Source: Micromonospora luteifusca
GTDB lineage: Bacteria; Actinomycetota; Actinomycetes; Mycobacteriales; Micromonosporaceae
Direction: 5' to 3'
Assembly (NCBI RefSeq): GCF_016907275.1
Contig: NZ_JAFBBP010000001.1
Coordinates: 6,562,001-6,626,000 of the forward strand
DNA: 64,000 nucleotides
This document shows positions 44,818 to 53,496 of the stretch, piece by piece. Positions within the stretch are counted from its first letter, which is position 1. Each line of letters begins with the position of its first letter. Below the pieces are notes generated by a model. That model made no database searches, had not been told where the DNA came from, and saw only the letters and a program-made list of their open reading frames with translations. A program made the translations under genes and the position numbers.

Positions 44818-45225
44818 CTACTGCGCGGTGCCGGTGAGCAGCCACCGTCGGACGGGGATCTCCAGGAGAACCCGCTCGCTTCCCGGATCGACAGGCGCGC
44901 TGACGTCCCAGCCGCCGTACTTGCTGGCGAACGCCTCGACGACAGTGCTCGGGAACCCGCTCCGGTGCACTCGGGCCGAGCCCTCCGCCACGACGGGTGC
45001 GTCCCCGCCCTCCAGGGCCAGGGACACCCGTGGGTCGGCCATCACGTTGCGGACCTTGACGCTGCGGCCGTCGCAGCCGATCCACCAGATTCCGACGAGG
45101 TGGACGAACCAGACCGGCGTGAGGTGCGGGGAGCCGTCGCGCCGCAACGTACACAGCCAGACGTTCAACTCTCGCGCCAGTCGCACCTCGACGTCGGCCG
45201 GAGGAACCGAGGGGGTTTGGTCCAC
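44818..45225 (-). CDS. Pyridoxamine 5'-phosphate oxidase-like (FMN or F420) protein
   Basis: 135 residues of split-barrel fold. The RLARELNVWLCTLRRDGSPHLTPVWF start (in parts) with the RNVMADPRVSLALEGGDAPVV segment is typical of the PNPOx-like family in actinobacteria, where many members use F420. No His tag for PLP binding is seen. GTG 45225 gives the usual start. It converges with the ABM-haemoglobin gene. Substrate unknown. Confidence 0.87.
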   Translation of the reverse strand: MDQTPSVPPADVEVRLARELNVWLCTLRRDGSPHLTPVWFVHLVGIWWIGCDGRSVKVRNVMADPRVSLALEGGDAPVVAEGSARVHRSGFPSTVVEAFASKYGGWDVSAPVDPGSERVLLEIPVRRWLLTGTAQ

Positions 45226-45268
45226 CCGACCAGTGGATCACACGGGTGATGGTTGGGGCGGTCGGTGG

Positions 45269-45348
45269 CATGATCGACACCACTTCGCCGAGGTTGGTGT
45301 GTCAACCGCCTCGGATACCGCAATGTCGGCGATCTGGAGTGGACCTTG
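45269..45348. repeat. 80-nt inverted-repeat element, copy C
   Basis: Starts CATGATCGACAC and ends GGAGTGGACC, with the core AATGTCGGCGATCTGG. The arms are more worn than in copy B but the length is the same, 80 nt. It lies in the 221-nt gap between two leftward genes. Confidence 0.75.
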
Positions 45349-45446
45349 CCGGAGGGGTGGGTCGGTCTGGGCCCACCGCGACCGCCCCCGGTGCCGGCCG
45401 ACGTCTCATCGCCGGCCGGCACCGCCCTTCCGGTGAACCGGGCGGG

Positions 45447-46196
45447 TCAGAGCTGGTTGCCGCCACCGTCGACGAAGACCTCGGCGCCGGTCATGAAGCT
45501 GCTCTGGTCGGAGGCGAGGAACAGCGCCACGTTGGCGATCTCCTCCGGCTGGCCCATCCGGCCCATCGGCACGCCGGCGGCGAGCATCTCCAGCAGCGCG
45601 GGAGCCTCCTCCGGGGTGGCGGCCAGCCCGGCGACGCCCGGCGTTTCGGTCGAGCCCGGAACGAGGGTGTTGACCCGGATCCCGCGGCCGGTCAGCTCGG
45701 CGGCCCAGGTGCGACCGAACGAGCGGACGGCGGCCTTGGAGGCGGCGTAGACCCCGAACGCGGGGGTGCCCTTGGTCGCCGCGGTCGAGCCGGTCAGGAT
45801 GACCGAAGCGCCGTCGTTCAGCACCGGCAGGGCCTTCTGCACGGTGAACATGGTGCCTCGTACGTTGCGGTCGAAGATGTCCGCGTAGTGCTCGACGCTG
45901 ATCGCACCCAGGGGTGCGAACTCACCTCCGCCGGCGTTGGCGAACAGCACGTCCAGACCAGCGCCGCGGGCGGTGACCGCATCGATGACACGGTCGAGGT
46001 CGTCGAGGTTGCTCACGTCGCTGCGGATCCCCGTGGCGTTCGGGCCGATGGCCCTGACGGCCTCGTCCAGCTGCTGCTGGCGGCGGCCGGTGACGAAGAC
46101 GTGGGCGCCTTCGGCCGCGAAGCGGCGGGCCGCTGCCAAGCCGATACCGGTGGTACCACCGGTGACGAGGGCGGTCTTGCCGTTGAGCTGTGCCAT
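45447..46196 (-). CDS. SDR family oxidoreductase
   Basis: 249 residues. VTGGTTGIGLAA near residue 11 binds the cofactor, FANAGGG replaces the usual NNAG, the catalytic Ser lies in LTGSTAA, and YAASKAA holds Tyr and Lys. The EVFVDGGGNQL end is usual for this group. Located 54 nt after the LLM oxidoreductase gene on the same strand and likely part of the TetR-controlled operon. Substrate unknown. Confidence 0.92.
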   Translation of the reverse strand: MAQLNGKTALVTGGTTGIGLAAARRFAAEGAHVFVTGRRQQQLDEAVRAIGPNATGIRSDVSNLDDLDRVIDAVTARGAGLDVLFANAGGGEFAPLGAISVEHYADIFDRNVRGTMFTVQKALPVLNDGASVILTGSTAATKGTPAFGVYAASKAAVRSFGRTWAAELTGRGIRVNTLVPGSTETPGVAGLAATPEEAPALLEMLAAGVPMGRMGQPEEIANVALFLASDQSSFMTGAEVFVDGGGNQL

Positions 46197-46250
46197 GTGT
46201 CGTACTCCTTGAACTTGATGGTTGGGTTGGGGTTGGGTTCGGCGCCCGGG

Positions 46251-47162
46251 CTAGTCGGTGCCCGGCGTGTGAGGGGTGAAGCGGGGTAGCAGCGTGGCCA
46301 GTTCCCGCCACTGCTGCCGCGGCAGGTCGGCGTTGGCGTCGGGCCGCAGGACGTGCAGGGTGACGTGATCGGCGCCGGCGTCCAGGTGCGCCTGGATGCG
46401 GTCGGCGACGTCGTCGAGGTCTCCCCAGGCGACGAGGGCGTCGATGAGCCGGTCACTGCCGCCCGGGATCAGGTCTTCCTCGCCGTAGCCGAGGCGGGCC
46501 AGGTTGGAGCGGTAGGCGGGGAAGCCGATGAACATCCCGATACCGTCCCGGGCGGCCGCCCGCGCCCGGCTCGGGTCCCGGTCCAGGACGACCGCCAGGT
46601 GCGGGGCGACAAGTGGGGCCTCGCCCACGCGTGCCCGTTGCGCCGCCGAGTACTCGGGGGTCACGAGGAACGGGTGCCAACCGGAGGTACGCGCGGTGGC
46701 CAGATCGACCATCTTCGGACCCAGCGCGCCGAGAAGGCGCCGGTCGGCCGGGATCGGGTGGGATGCGGCGTCGAGGCCGTCGAGGAAGCGACGCATCGAG
46801 GCGGTGGGTTTGCCGTAGTCCTGCCCGGCGTTGGCGGCGGAATGGGCGTTGCTGACACCGAGGCCCAGCACCGCCCTTGGGCCGTACGCCGAATCCAGCG
46901 CGGCCCACCGGCTCCCCAACGTGGTCGGGTCCTGACCCCACATCGACAGCACGCCCAGGGCGACGGTGGCGCGTGGTGCGGCGGCGAGCAGGTGCTCGAC
47001 GTCGTCCAGCGCACCCGGGCCGTCGAGGCCCGGGATCCAGAGGGCGGGAAAGCCGAGCTCATCCAGCTCGGCGGCGGCCTCGCGGACCTCGGGTCGGGCT
47101 GCCCCGCGCAGCTCCATGCTCCAGATTCCGACCGGGCCGAGCGTGCGCTTCACGTTGTTCAC
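46251..47162 (-). CDS. LLM-class F420-dependent oxidoreductase
   Basis: 303 residues. The start TLGPVGIWSMELR, then ALWIPGLDGPGALDDVEHLLAA, LGVSNAHS and TPEYSAAQRA (in parts) match the TIGR03620-type F420 luciferase-like group, which uses F420 to reduce or oxidise small molecules. GTG 47162 is chosen by the AAGGGAG box seven bases upstream. It is divergent from a TetR regulator with two operators between. Confidence 0.9.
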   Translation of the reverse strand: MNNVKRTLGPVGIWSMELRGAARPEVREAAAELDELGFPALWIPGLDGPGALDDVEHLLAAAPRATVALGVLSMWGQDPTTLGSRWAALDSAYGPRAVLGLGVSNAHSAANAGQDYGKPTASMRRFLDGLDAASHPIPADRRLLGALGPKMVDLATARTSGWHPFLVTPEYSAAQRARVGEAPLVAPHLAVVLDRDPSRARAAARDGIGMFIGFPAYRSNLARLGYGEEDLIPGGSDRLIDALVAWGDLDDVADRIQAHLDAGADHVTLHVLRPDANADLPRQQWRELATLLPRFTPHTPGTD

Positions 47163-47184
47163 GGCGACTCCCTTCAGCCTTCTG

Positions 47185-47252
47185 TACCGCTCGGTATGGA
47201 AGTAACCTAGCAGCGTCCACCGCCATTCCCCAAACTTTTGTACCGATCGGTT
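47185..47252. promoter_or_regulatory. Two TetR-type operators
   Basis: TACCGCTCGGTA (47185-47196) and TACCGATCGGTT (47241-47252) are matching 12-nt palindromic sites. The second is flanked by CCCAAAC (47229-47235) and GTTTGGG (47250-47256). One site lies near each divergent start, fitting repression of both the LLM gene and the regulator itself. Confidence 0.8.
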
Positions 47253-47292
47253 TGGGTGGCGGTAGGCTTGGCACCGCGAGGGGGTGGACGAC

Positions 47293-47901
47293 ATGACACA
47301 AACCGGACGACCACGGGGTTTCGACACCCAACAGGCCCTGGACCGGGCAATGGAGGTGTTCTGGCGGCATGGCTACGAGGGCGCGTCACTGACGGAGTTG
47401 ACCGCCGCCATGGGCATCAACAAGCCCAGCCTCTACGCCGCATTCGGTAACAAGGAGGGCCTGTTCCGCAAGGTGGTGGCCCGATACGCGGACGTCGAGA
47501 TGGCGTACGCGCGCGACGCGCTGGACCAGCCCACCGCCCAGGAGGTGGCGGCGGTGCTGCTACGGGAAAACGTGGTAGCGCTGACCCGACCGGACCGTCC
47601 CGCCGGATGCCTCTCCGTCCAGGGCGGCACGGCCTGCGGCACCGAGAACACGGCCATCTCCGAATTTCTGGCGGCCAGCCGGCTGACCGGTGAGCAGGCC
47701 CTGGCGGCCCGCTTCGCCCGCGCCGTCGATGAGGGCGACCTGCCACCGGCGGTCGACCCCACCGCCCTGGCCCGTTTCCTCAGCGTCGTCACCGAAGGCC
47801 ACGCCGTGCACGCGGCAGCCGGTGTCGGGCGCAGCCAACTGGAACAGTCGGCCGAGATAGCCCTGCGCGCCTTCACCGCCGCGGCGTACCTCACCGCGTG
47901 A
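47293..47901 (+). CDS. TetR/AcrR family regulator
   Basis: 202 residues. The N-terminal helix-turn-helix is complete (ALDRAMEVFWRHGYEGASLTELTAAMGINKPSLYAAFGNKEGLF, in parts), a subgroup seen in YxaF/LmrA-like regulators. The C-terminal half is a ligand pocket with Cys at two places (RPAGCLSVQGG and ACGTENTA). ATG 47293 is preferred; a GTG at 47284 is possible. It likely represses the divergent LLM/SDR operon and itself through the two operators. Confidence 0.92.
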   Translation: MTQTGRPRGFDTQQALDRAMEVFWRHGYEGASLTELTAAMGINKPSLYAAFGNKEGLFRKVVARYADVEMAYARDALDQPTAQEVAAVLLRENVVALTRPDRPAGCLSVQGGTACGTENTAISEFLAASRLTGEQALAARFARAVDEGDLPPAVDPTALARFLSVVTEGHAVHAAAGVGRSQLEQSAEIALRAFTAAAYLTA

Positions 47902-47982
47902 CCCGAAACTCGGGTGCGGTCGACCTGGCACACCCCTAGGCTCCCGCTCCAACGGCTGACACGGCCCCCGGTCGGATGGGAG

Positions 47983-48714
47983 ATGAGCGGAGCGATGACG
48001 GCACACCTGTTCGCGATCAGCTTCGACGCGAGCGAGCCTCGGCGGCTCGCGCAGTTCTGGTCCGGGCTCCTGGGGCGGGAGATCGTCGACGATCCACACG
48101 ACGGCGTCCTGCTCCCGCCCACCAAGGACACCGGGTTCCACATCCGCTTCGCCGCGAACCAGCAGCCGAAGGTCGTCCAGAACCGGATGCACTTCGACCT
48201 GACGAGCAGCTCGCTGGAGGACCAGCGGCAGACGGTGGCCAGGGCACTGGAACTCGGCGCGCGGCACACCGACATCGGGCAGGGCCCGGAGATCGATCAT
48301 GTGGTGCTCGCCGACCCCGAGGGCAACGAGTTCGACGTCATCGCGCCGGGCAACAACTTCCTCGCCGGCTGCGGGTTCATCGGTGCGCTGGCCTGCGACG
48401 GATCGCAGCAGGTCGGATACTTCTGGAGCGAGGCGCTGGGGTGGCCGCTGGTCTGGGACCAGGACGAGGAGACCGCGATCCAGTCACCGAACGGCGGCAC
48501 GAAGATCACGTGGGGCGGTCCGCCGTACATGTCGAACGGAGGCAGGGATCGGGTGCGGTTCGACCTCGCGCCAGACCCCGACGTCGACCCGCAGGTAGAG
48601 GTCGACCGTCTGCTCTCGCTCGGAGCGACCCGGGTCGACACCGACGCGGCGGCCGGCCGGTTGGTGCTGGCCGATCCCGACGGCGCCGAGTTCGGCCTGC
48701 TGACATCTCGTTAG
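47983..48714 (+). CDS. VOC/glyoxalase-like two-domain protein
   Basis: 243 residues made of two VOC halves (about 5-118 and 125-243). Each begins with a pattern such as FAISFDASEPRRLAQFWSGLLG and has a late ADPEGNEF or ADPDGAEF strand, the family mark (in parts). Only scattered metal ligands are seen, so enzymatic action is uncertain; binding of a drug or small metabolite is equally possible. ATG 47983 or 47995 could start. Confidence 0.87.
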   Translation: MSGAMTAHLFAISFDASEPRRLAQFWSGLLGREIVDDPHDGVLLPPTKDTGFHIRFAANQQPKVVQNRMHFDLTSSSLEDQRQTVARALELGARHTDIGQGPEIDHVVLADPEGNEFDVIAPGNNFLAGCGFIGALACDGSQQVGYFWSEALGWPLVWDQDEETAIQSPNGGTKITWGGPPYMSNGGRDRVRFDLAPDPDVDPQVEVDRLLSLGATRVDTDAAAGRLVLADPDGAEFGLLTSR

Positions 48715-48872
48715 CCCGCAGCCGCTGCGGATCCTCACGATCGTGCTCGATCAACGATGTAGTGGCCACGGGCGCGGCCGGATGCCACTACAACCTGGTT
48801 CGGGTGTGATCCTGCCCGACTCGCCGGCACCAGTTGGACAACGGCGGCACCGGTCGGTCAGAGTGTTCGGCC

Positions 48873-49400
48873 GTGAGATACCTGCGTACCGGTGGTCCGG
48901 CCGCGATCCGGCGACCCCGGCCCACCGACACCGACGAGTTCGTCGCCGCCGTGCGGCGCAGTCGGGACCTGCACCACCCGTGGTTGGCCGCGCCGGCCAC
49001 CCCCGAGGAGTACGACAGCTACCTGAGGCGGATCCGGCGCCGCGACAGTGCCGGTTACCTGATCTGTGACCGGGCCAGCGGCGAGATCGCCGGCTACGTG
49101 AACATCAGCGGGATCGTGCTGGGTGCGCTGCGCGGTGGTTACCTGGGGTATGCGGCGTTCCAGCCGTACAGCGGCACCGGGCACGCCTCGGCGGGTGTCG
49201 CCCTGGTGATCGACCACGCGTTCCACTCGGTCGGGCTGCACCGCCTGGAGGCGAACATCCAGCCGGGCAACGAGCCGTCCCGGCGAGTGGCCCGCAAGCT
49301 CGGTTTCCGGCTGGAGGGCTTCTCGCCGGACTACCTGTTCATCGACGGCGCCTGGCGTGACCACGAGCGTTGGGCGATCACCGCGCCAGCGGCGACCTGA
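48873..49400 (+). CDS. GNAT N-acetyltransferase (RimJ/RimL type)
   Basis: 175 residues. The GNAT core is seen with AAFQPYSGTGHASAGVALVIDHAF as the acetyl-CoA loop and HRLEANIQPGNEPSRRVARKLGFRLEG as the following helix (in parts), the standard RimJ/RimL pattern. It would acetylate a protein N-terminus or small amine. GTG 48873 begins MRYLRTGGPAAIR. No RBS stands out. Single gene. Confidence 0.92.
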   Translation: MRYLRTGGPAAIRRPRPTDTDEFVAAVRRSRDLHHPWLAAPATPEEYDSYLRRIRRRDSAGYLICDRASGEIAGYVNISGIVLGALRGGYLGYAAFQPYSGTGHASAGVALVIDHAFHSVGLHRLEANIQPGNEPSRRVARKLGFRLEGFSPDYLFIDGAWRDHERWAITAPAAT

Positions 49401-49484
49401 CCGCGACGACGCTCGTCATACCGGCCGACAATTCGGCGCGAAAAGCCGCAATAGCGCATAGACGCAATGACGGCGGTCAACGGA

Positions 49485-49514
49485 TATGATCCGGCTCCAT
49501 TACCCTTAGCTAAG
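49485..49514 (+). promoter_or_regulatory. Candidate -10 box and palindrome before the kinase operon
   Basis: TATGAT (49485-49490) is a consensus-like -10; the -35 is weak. A 10-nt palindrome CTTAGCTAAG (49505-49514) ends at the GTG start of the protease gene. No clear Shine-Dalgarno box is seen, so the transcript may have a very short leader. The surrounding 113 nt are AT-richer than the rest. Confidence 0.5.
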
Positions 49515-51193
49515 TGACGTTCAGCCATGGCAACGAGCGATGGCCGGTCCGTGTCCGTAGTGAGCACGGCGAGGTTCTGGGCGCCGGGATGGCGTTGGAT
49601 GAGCGCCGCGTCCTGACCTGCGCCCACGTCGTCAGCGCCGGCGGCGACACGGAGTCACCCAGCACCGAGCCGACCTGGCCGGTCCATGTCGACCTGGTCG
49701 GCCAGTCGGTCAGCCGGACGGTGCCGGCCCGGGTGGTGCCGGGTTGCTGGTGGCCACCCACCCACGACGGGCGGGGCGACATCGCGTTGCTCGAGCTGGA
49801 GGAACCCGCGCCGCAGGGCCCCTTCGCGCCGCTGCGCCGGATGCGGCGGACCTGGGACCGCCGCGTCATCATGTACGGCTTCCCGGAAACGCTGGAACAC
49901 GGCGTATTTGTCGAGGCCCGGCTCACCGGCCGGTCCGGGGCGGGACGGGAACGGATCCAGATGGTCTCGGCGACCACCGGCCCCCAGGTCAGCCGCGGCT
50001 TCAGCGGCGCGGCGGTCGTCGACGCCGACACCGGGCACGTCGTCGGAATGGTGGTCAGCACGTACCAGGATGGCGACCACGACCGGGACGTGATCGGCGG
50101 CGGCGACCCGGGCAGCGGTCTGTCGTGGATGATCCCGGTCGAGACGATCCTGAGCCGCCTTTCCTGGATCCGCGACCAGGTGCCCGGAGAGTCGTCGGTC
50201 GACCTCAGCTTCCGCTCGGCCGAGGAGACTCCGGCGGACCCGAGGGTCGCCCGCCAACTCGTGGACTTTTTCGGTCGCCAGCTGCCCGGCAACGTGCTGG
50301 TCATCGTCATCAACCACCGCGATTCCGGCGTCGCTGCGGCGGTGCGTCAGGCCGCCGTGCTGTCCAGTCGGGAGCTTCGACCACCGATCGACCCGCACCA
50401 GGACGTCGTCGCCCCGCCGATCGGCAGCATCGACCTTGCGGTGGATGCCGCGGACAAGAGCACGAAGGACGTGTCCCAACGGATCGCCGACTGGGCCGGG
50501 GCGGCCGACGCCGCGACCACGGTGCCGGACATCGACCGGGCCATCGAGACGACGCCGCGCTCGATCATCATCAACAACATCGACGAGGCCGCCGAACCCG
50601 AGACACTCCTCTCCGAGGTGGTGCTTCCTCTGGTCGACCAGGCTCCCACGCGGGACCTGCGGATGCTGCTGACCTTCCGCGGCGAGTCGATCCCGCTGCG
50701 CACCACTCTGCTGGCGAGTCGCGTCGCTGGCCTGCAGACCGCCGAGGAGGCCGCCCGCCGGGCGTACCGGAGGGCAGCCGTCGTGGTCGCCGACGTGCCC
50801 CGGCCGCAGCCCGTGGCGACCGAGCTGCGGATCCAGCTGACCAAGCTGCGGGCCGCGGCCGCCACCACCGACGGCGACACCCTGGCCGCCCTCCTTGCCT
50901 CGACCGAGCGGGCCACCGACCGGGCGCTGCGCAGGGCCGAGTCGATCCGGCGGGAGATCGTGGCACGGGAGGATCTCTGGTCCGAGCTTCGCGGCCGGCT
51001 GGGCGCCTATCTCGCGATGGCCGTGCAACACGGGTTTTCCGAGGATGCCGCGCTCGGCACGTCGTACCGGCACGCGCACGAACTGCTCCTGGCCGCGCCG
51101 TGCGACCTGGCGGTCGCCGAGGTGGCGGTACGCCAGTACGCCGAGGCGGTCGCACAGCGAGTTGGCGGTCCGCGCGGAGGGAGCGGTTCTTGA
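49514..51193 (+). CDS. Trypsin-like protease fused to a STAND-like domain lacking the Walker A lysine
   Basis: 559 residues. Residues 1-215 are a chymotrypsin-fold protease with a full catalytic triad: H38 (TCAHVV), D89 (GRGDIALLEL) and S164 (RGFSGAAVV). No signal peptide, so it acts in the cytoplasm. Residues about 240-425 copy the pattern of STAND NTPases: GSIDLAVDAADKSTKDV, a Walker B-like IIINNIDEA (351-359) and LLTFRGE as sensor. Where Walker A should be (263-275) the protein reads IVINHRDSGVAAA, with no lysine. A helical tail (430-550) follows. First gene of the PknG operon; overlaps the kinase start. Confidence 0.85.
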   Translation: MTFSHGNERWPVRVRSEHGEVLGAGMALDERRVLTCAHVVSAGGDTESPSTEPTWPVHVDLVGQSVSRTVPARVVPGCWWPPTHDGRGDIALLELEEPAPQGPFAPLRRMRRTWDRRVIMYGFPETLEHGVFVEARLTGRSGAGRERIQMVSATTGPQVSRGFSGAAVVDADTGHVVGMVVSTYQDGDHDRDVIGGGDPGSGLSWMIPVETILSRLSWIRDQVPGESSVDLSFRSAEETPADPRVARQLVDFFGRQLPGNVLVIVINHRDSGVAAAVRQAAVLSSRELRPPIDPHQDVVAPPIGSIDLAVDAADKSTKDVSQRIADWAGAADAATTVPDIDRAIETTPRSIIINNIDEAAEPETLLSEVVLPLVDQAPTRDLRMLLTFRGESIPLRTTLLASRVAGLQTAEEAARRAYRRAAVVVADVPRPQPVATELRIQLTKLRAAAATTDGDTLAALLASTERATDRALRRAESIRREIVAREDLWSELRGRLGAYLAMAVQHGFSEDAALGTSYRHAHELLLAAPCDLAVAEVAVRQYAEAVAQRVGGPRGGSGS

Positions 51194-53466
51194 CACCATG
51201 CAACTGGCTAGGCTGCACCGGCACCGTCGACGAGACCGGTTTCTGTGACCTCTGCGGTCTGGCGCCACTCCCCACCGACAGCGCCAAGCCTGCGGCGGCC
51301 ACGTCCAGGTCGGCCACCCGGGACGTCTGGACGGTGGCCAGTCTCGTCTCCCTGCCGGTGCTGACCTTCTCGCCCGCCGACGCGGCCACCGAACCGCTCC
51401 GGGTGCCCGACGAGTTGCGGGTCTGCGCCAGGAATCACCCGGTCGGTCGCAGCCGGGGTGGTCGACCCGGTCGGGACCGGGGTTTCTGCCCCTACTGCCC
51501 GACCCCGACGCCGTTCAACTTCCTTCCCGGCCTGCAACCGGGCGATCTTGTCGCCGGGCGGTACAAGGTGGTCCGCTGTGTGGCCCGCGGCGGTCAGGGC
51601 TGGGTCTATCTCGCCCACGACACCCACAAGGATCAGATCGACGTCGCGTTGAAGGGTGTGTTGCACGCCGAGGACGAGGCATCCCTGAAGGCCGCGGTCG
51701 AGGAGCGGCAGTTCCTCAACACACTGGACCACCCGAACATCGTCCGGAGCACCGACTTCGCCACCCACGACGACCCGGTCGCGGGTCCGACCGGCTACAT
51801 CGTGATGGACTACCTCGACGGCATGTCGTTGCACAAGCTGCAGGCCGCCGCCAAGGACCCTCGGCAGCCGGATGTCGCGCTGCCGATCGACCACATCCTC
51901 GCCTACGGTCACGAGATCCTCGCCGCGCTCGACTATCTGCACCGGCGCGGGCTGCTCTACACCGACATGAAGCCCGACAACGTGATGCGGACCGCCGACC
52001 GGATCAAGGTGATCGACCTGGGCGGGGTCCGCAAGGCCGACAGCGGGTCCGAGCGGATCGTCCACTCCGTCGGCTTCTCGGTGAGCAAGACGGAATACCA
52101 GACCCGGGGGGCGAGCGAGCGCTCCGACCTGTTCGCCCTCGGTCGTATGTTGGAGGAGCTGTACCGGCACCGCACGCCCGGGCCGGACACGCCCGGTGCA
52201 GACCCGGACGCCCTCGGCATCGAGTCGTTCCGCCGGCTCGTCGCCCGGGCGGTCCGCCCGGACTGGGACCGGCGGTTCGCCTCCGCCGTCGAGATGTCCG
52301 AGCAGCTCCTCGGGGTGCTGCGGGAGATCCTGGCGGGCCAGCCGGACCGGCGTCAGCCCGAGCCGATCTCGCTCTTCCAACCCGCCGCCCAACTGCTGGA
52401 CGCGGGCCTCGGGCTGGTCCCACCACTGCACACCTGGATCGGTGCGGTCGACAGCACCATCCTGGACGACGGCCGTCCCACCTCCGTCGACGTGGCCCTC
52501 GGCCTGCCGGTGCCGCGACCCGACCCGGACGACCCGGCCGTCAACGTGCTCCGCACTGTCGACGCGTCGGACGCGCAGGCGCTGCTGGGTGAGCTCGCCA
52601 TGGTCGAACAGACATCGGTGGAGATCGAGTTGAGTCGGTGCCGGGCACACCTCGCGCTGGCCGATCTCGCCGCGGCCGCCGCGGCGTTGTCCGCCGCAGA
52701 GACGTTGCCCAGCACCCAGCCCGACGTCGACTGGCGGATCGCCTGGCACCGTGGGCTGCTCGCGCTCGCCGACGACCGGATCGACGTGGCGGGGCGGCAG
52801 TTCGACGTGGTCTACGGCGACATCCCGGGGGAGGTCGCCCCGAAGCTCGCGCTGGGCTATTGCGCCGAGCGGGGCGGCGACGACGCGCGGGCGGCCCGCT
52901 ACTACGCAGCGGTCTGGTTGCGAGACCCGTTCCAGGCCAGCGCCGCGTTCGGGCTGGCCCGGCTCCGCCTGGCGGCGACCGACCGGGCCGGGGCTGTCGC
53001 CGTACTCGACGAGGTTCCGGCGCTCTCCCGGCACCACGACGCCGCCCGGGTCGCCGCGGTGCGTGTTCTGTCGTCCCGGTTGCCCGGCGGCCCACCCACC
53101 GCCCGCGAGGTCGACCAGGCCGTGCACCGGCTGACCGGGCTGGATCTCGACGGCGAGTCGCGTGACCGGCTGACCACGGCGATCCGGGAGATGGCGCTCG
53201 ACCTGGTTCGTGCCGGAGCCGCCGCCGACCTGACCGGCGGCCCGGCGCTGGGTGAGCCGCCGACCGAGCGTGTCATCCGTGAGTTGCTGGAGAACTCGTA
53301 CCGGGCCCTGGGCCAGCAGGCGCAACACGTCGATGTCCCCGAGCCCGTGGCGGTGCGGTCAGGCCGCTCTCGGCTGGTCGGTCGCACCGGCGACGCCGCC
53401 CGTCGCGCCGCGCACGACGTGCTCATCGACCGGGCGAACGCCGTCCGACCCCGCACCCGATGGTGA
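51190..53466 (+). CDS. pknG: PknG-like Ser/Thr kinase with rubredoxin-like and TPR domains
   Basis: 758 residues, close to mycobacterial PknG (750). Zinc or iron knuckles come first: C4, C9, C19, C22, then C79, C100, C103, where the third knuckle reads CARNH, so H83 may replace a usual cysteine. The kinase domain (about 118-380) has K155 in VALKG, the HRD site as YTDMKPDN with D259, and D276 in IDLGG replacing DFG; both changes are normal for PknG. A TPR-like helical tail (about 420-740) follows. TTG 51190 overlaps the protease stop and has a GGAGG box. Confidence 0.9.
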   Translation: MTPCNWLGCTGTVDETGFCDLCGLAPLPTDSAKPAAATSRSATRDVWTVASLVSLPVLTFSPADAATEPLRVPDELRVCARNHPVGRSRGGRPGRDRGFCPYCPTPTPFNFLPGLQPGDLVAGRYKVVRCVARGGQGWVYLAHDTHKDQIDVALKGVLHAEDEASLKAAVEERQFLNTLDHPNIVRSTDFATHDDPVAGPTGYIVMDYLDGMSLHKLQAAAKDPRQPDVALPIDHILAYGHEILAALDYLHRRGLLYTDMKPDNVMRTADRIKVIDLGGVRKADSGSERIVHSVGFSVSKTEYQTRGASERSDLFALGRMLEELYRHRTPGPDTPGADPDALGIESFRRLVARAVRPDWDRRFASAVEMSEQLLGVLREILAGQPDRRQPEPISLFQPAAQLLDAGLGLVPPLHTWIGAVDSTILDDGRPTSVDVALGLPVPRPDPDDPAVNVLRTVDASDAQALLGELAMVEQTSVEIELSRCRAHLALADLAAAAAALSAAETLPSTQPDVDWRIAWHRGLLALADDRIDVAGRQFDVVYGDIPGEVAPKLALGYCAERGGDDARAARYYAAVWLRDPFQASAAFGLARLRLAATDRAGAVAVLDEVPALSRHHDAARVAAVRVLSSRLPGGPPTAREVDQAVHRLTGLDLDGESRDRLTTAIREMALDLVRAGAAADLTGGPALGEPPTERVIRELLENSYRALGQQAQHVDVPEPVAVRSGRSRLVGRTGDAARRAAHDVLIDRANAVRPRTRW

Positions 53467-53496
53467 CCGAACCGACCCGGAACGGAGCATGAATCG

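Noticed and set aside
49744..51189. N-terminal extension of the kinase frame
   Set aside because: It overlaps the protease in another frame, and the PknG family starts with the first cysteine knuckle, right at 51190.
51208..53328. Leftward open frame of about 700 codons antisense to the kinase
   Set aside because: Composition is that of a GC-rich shadow frame; the kinase motifs on the other strand are decisive.
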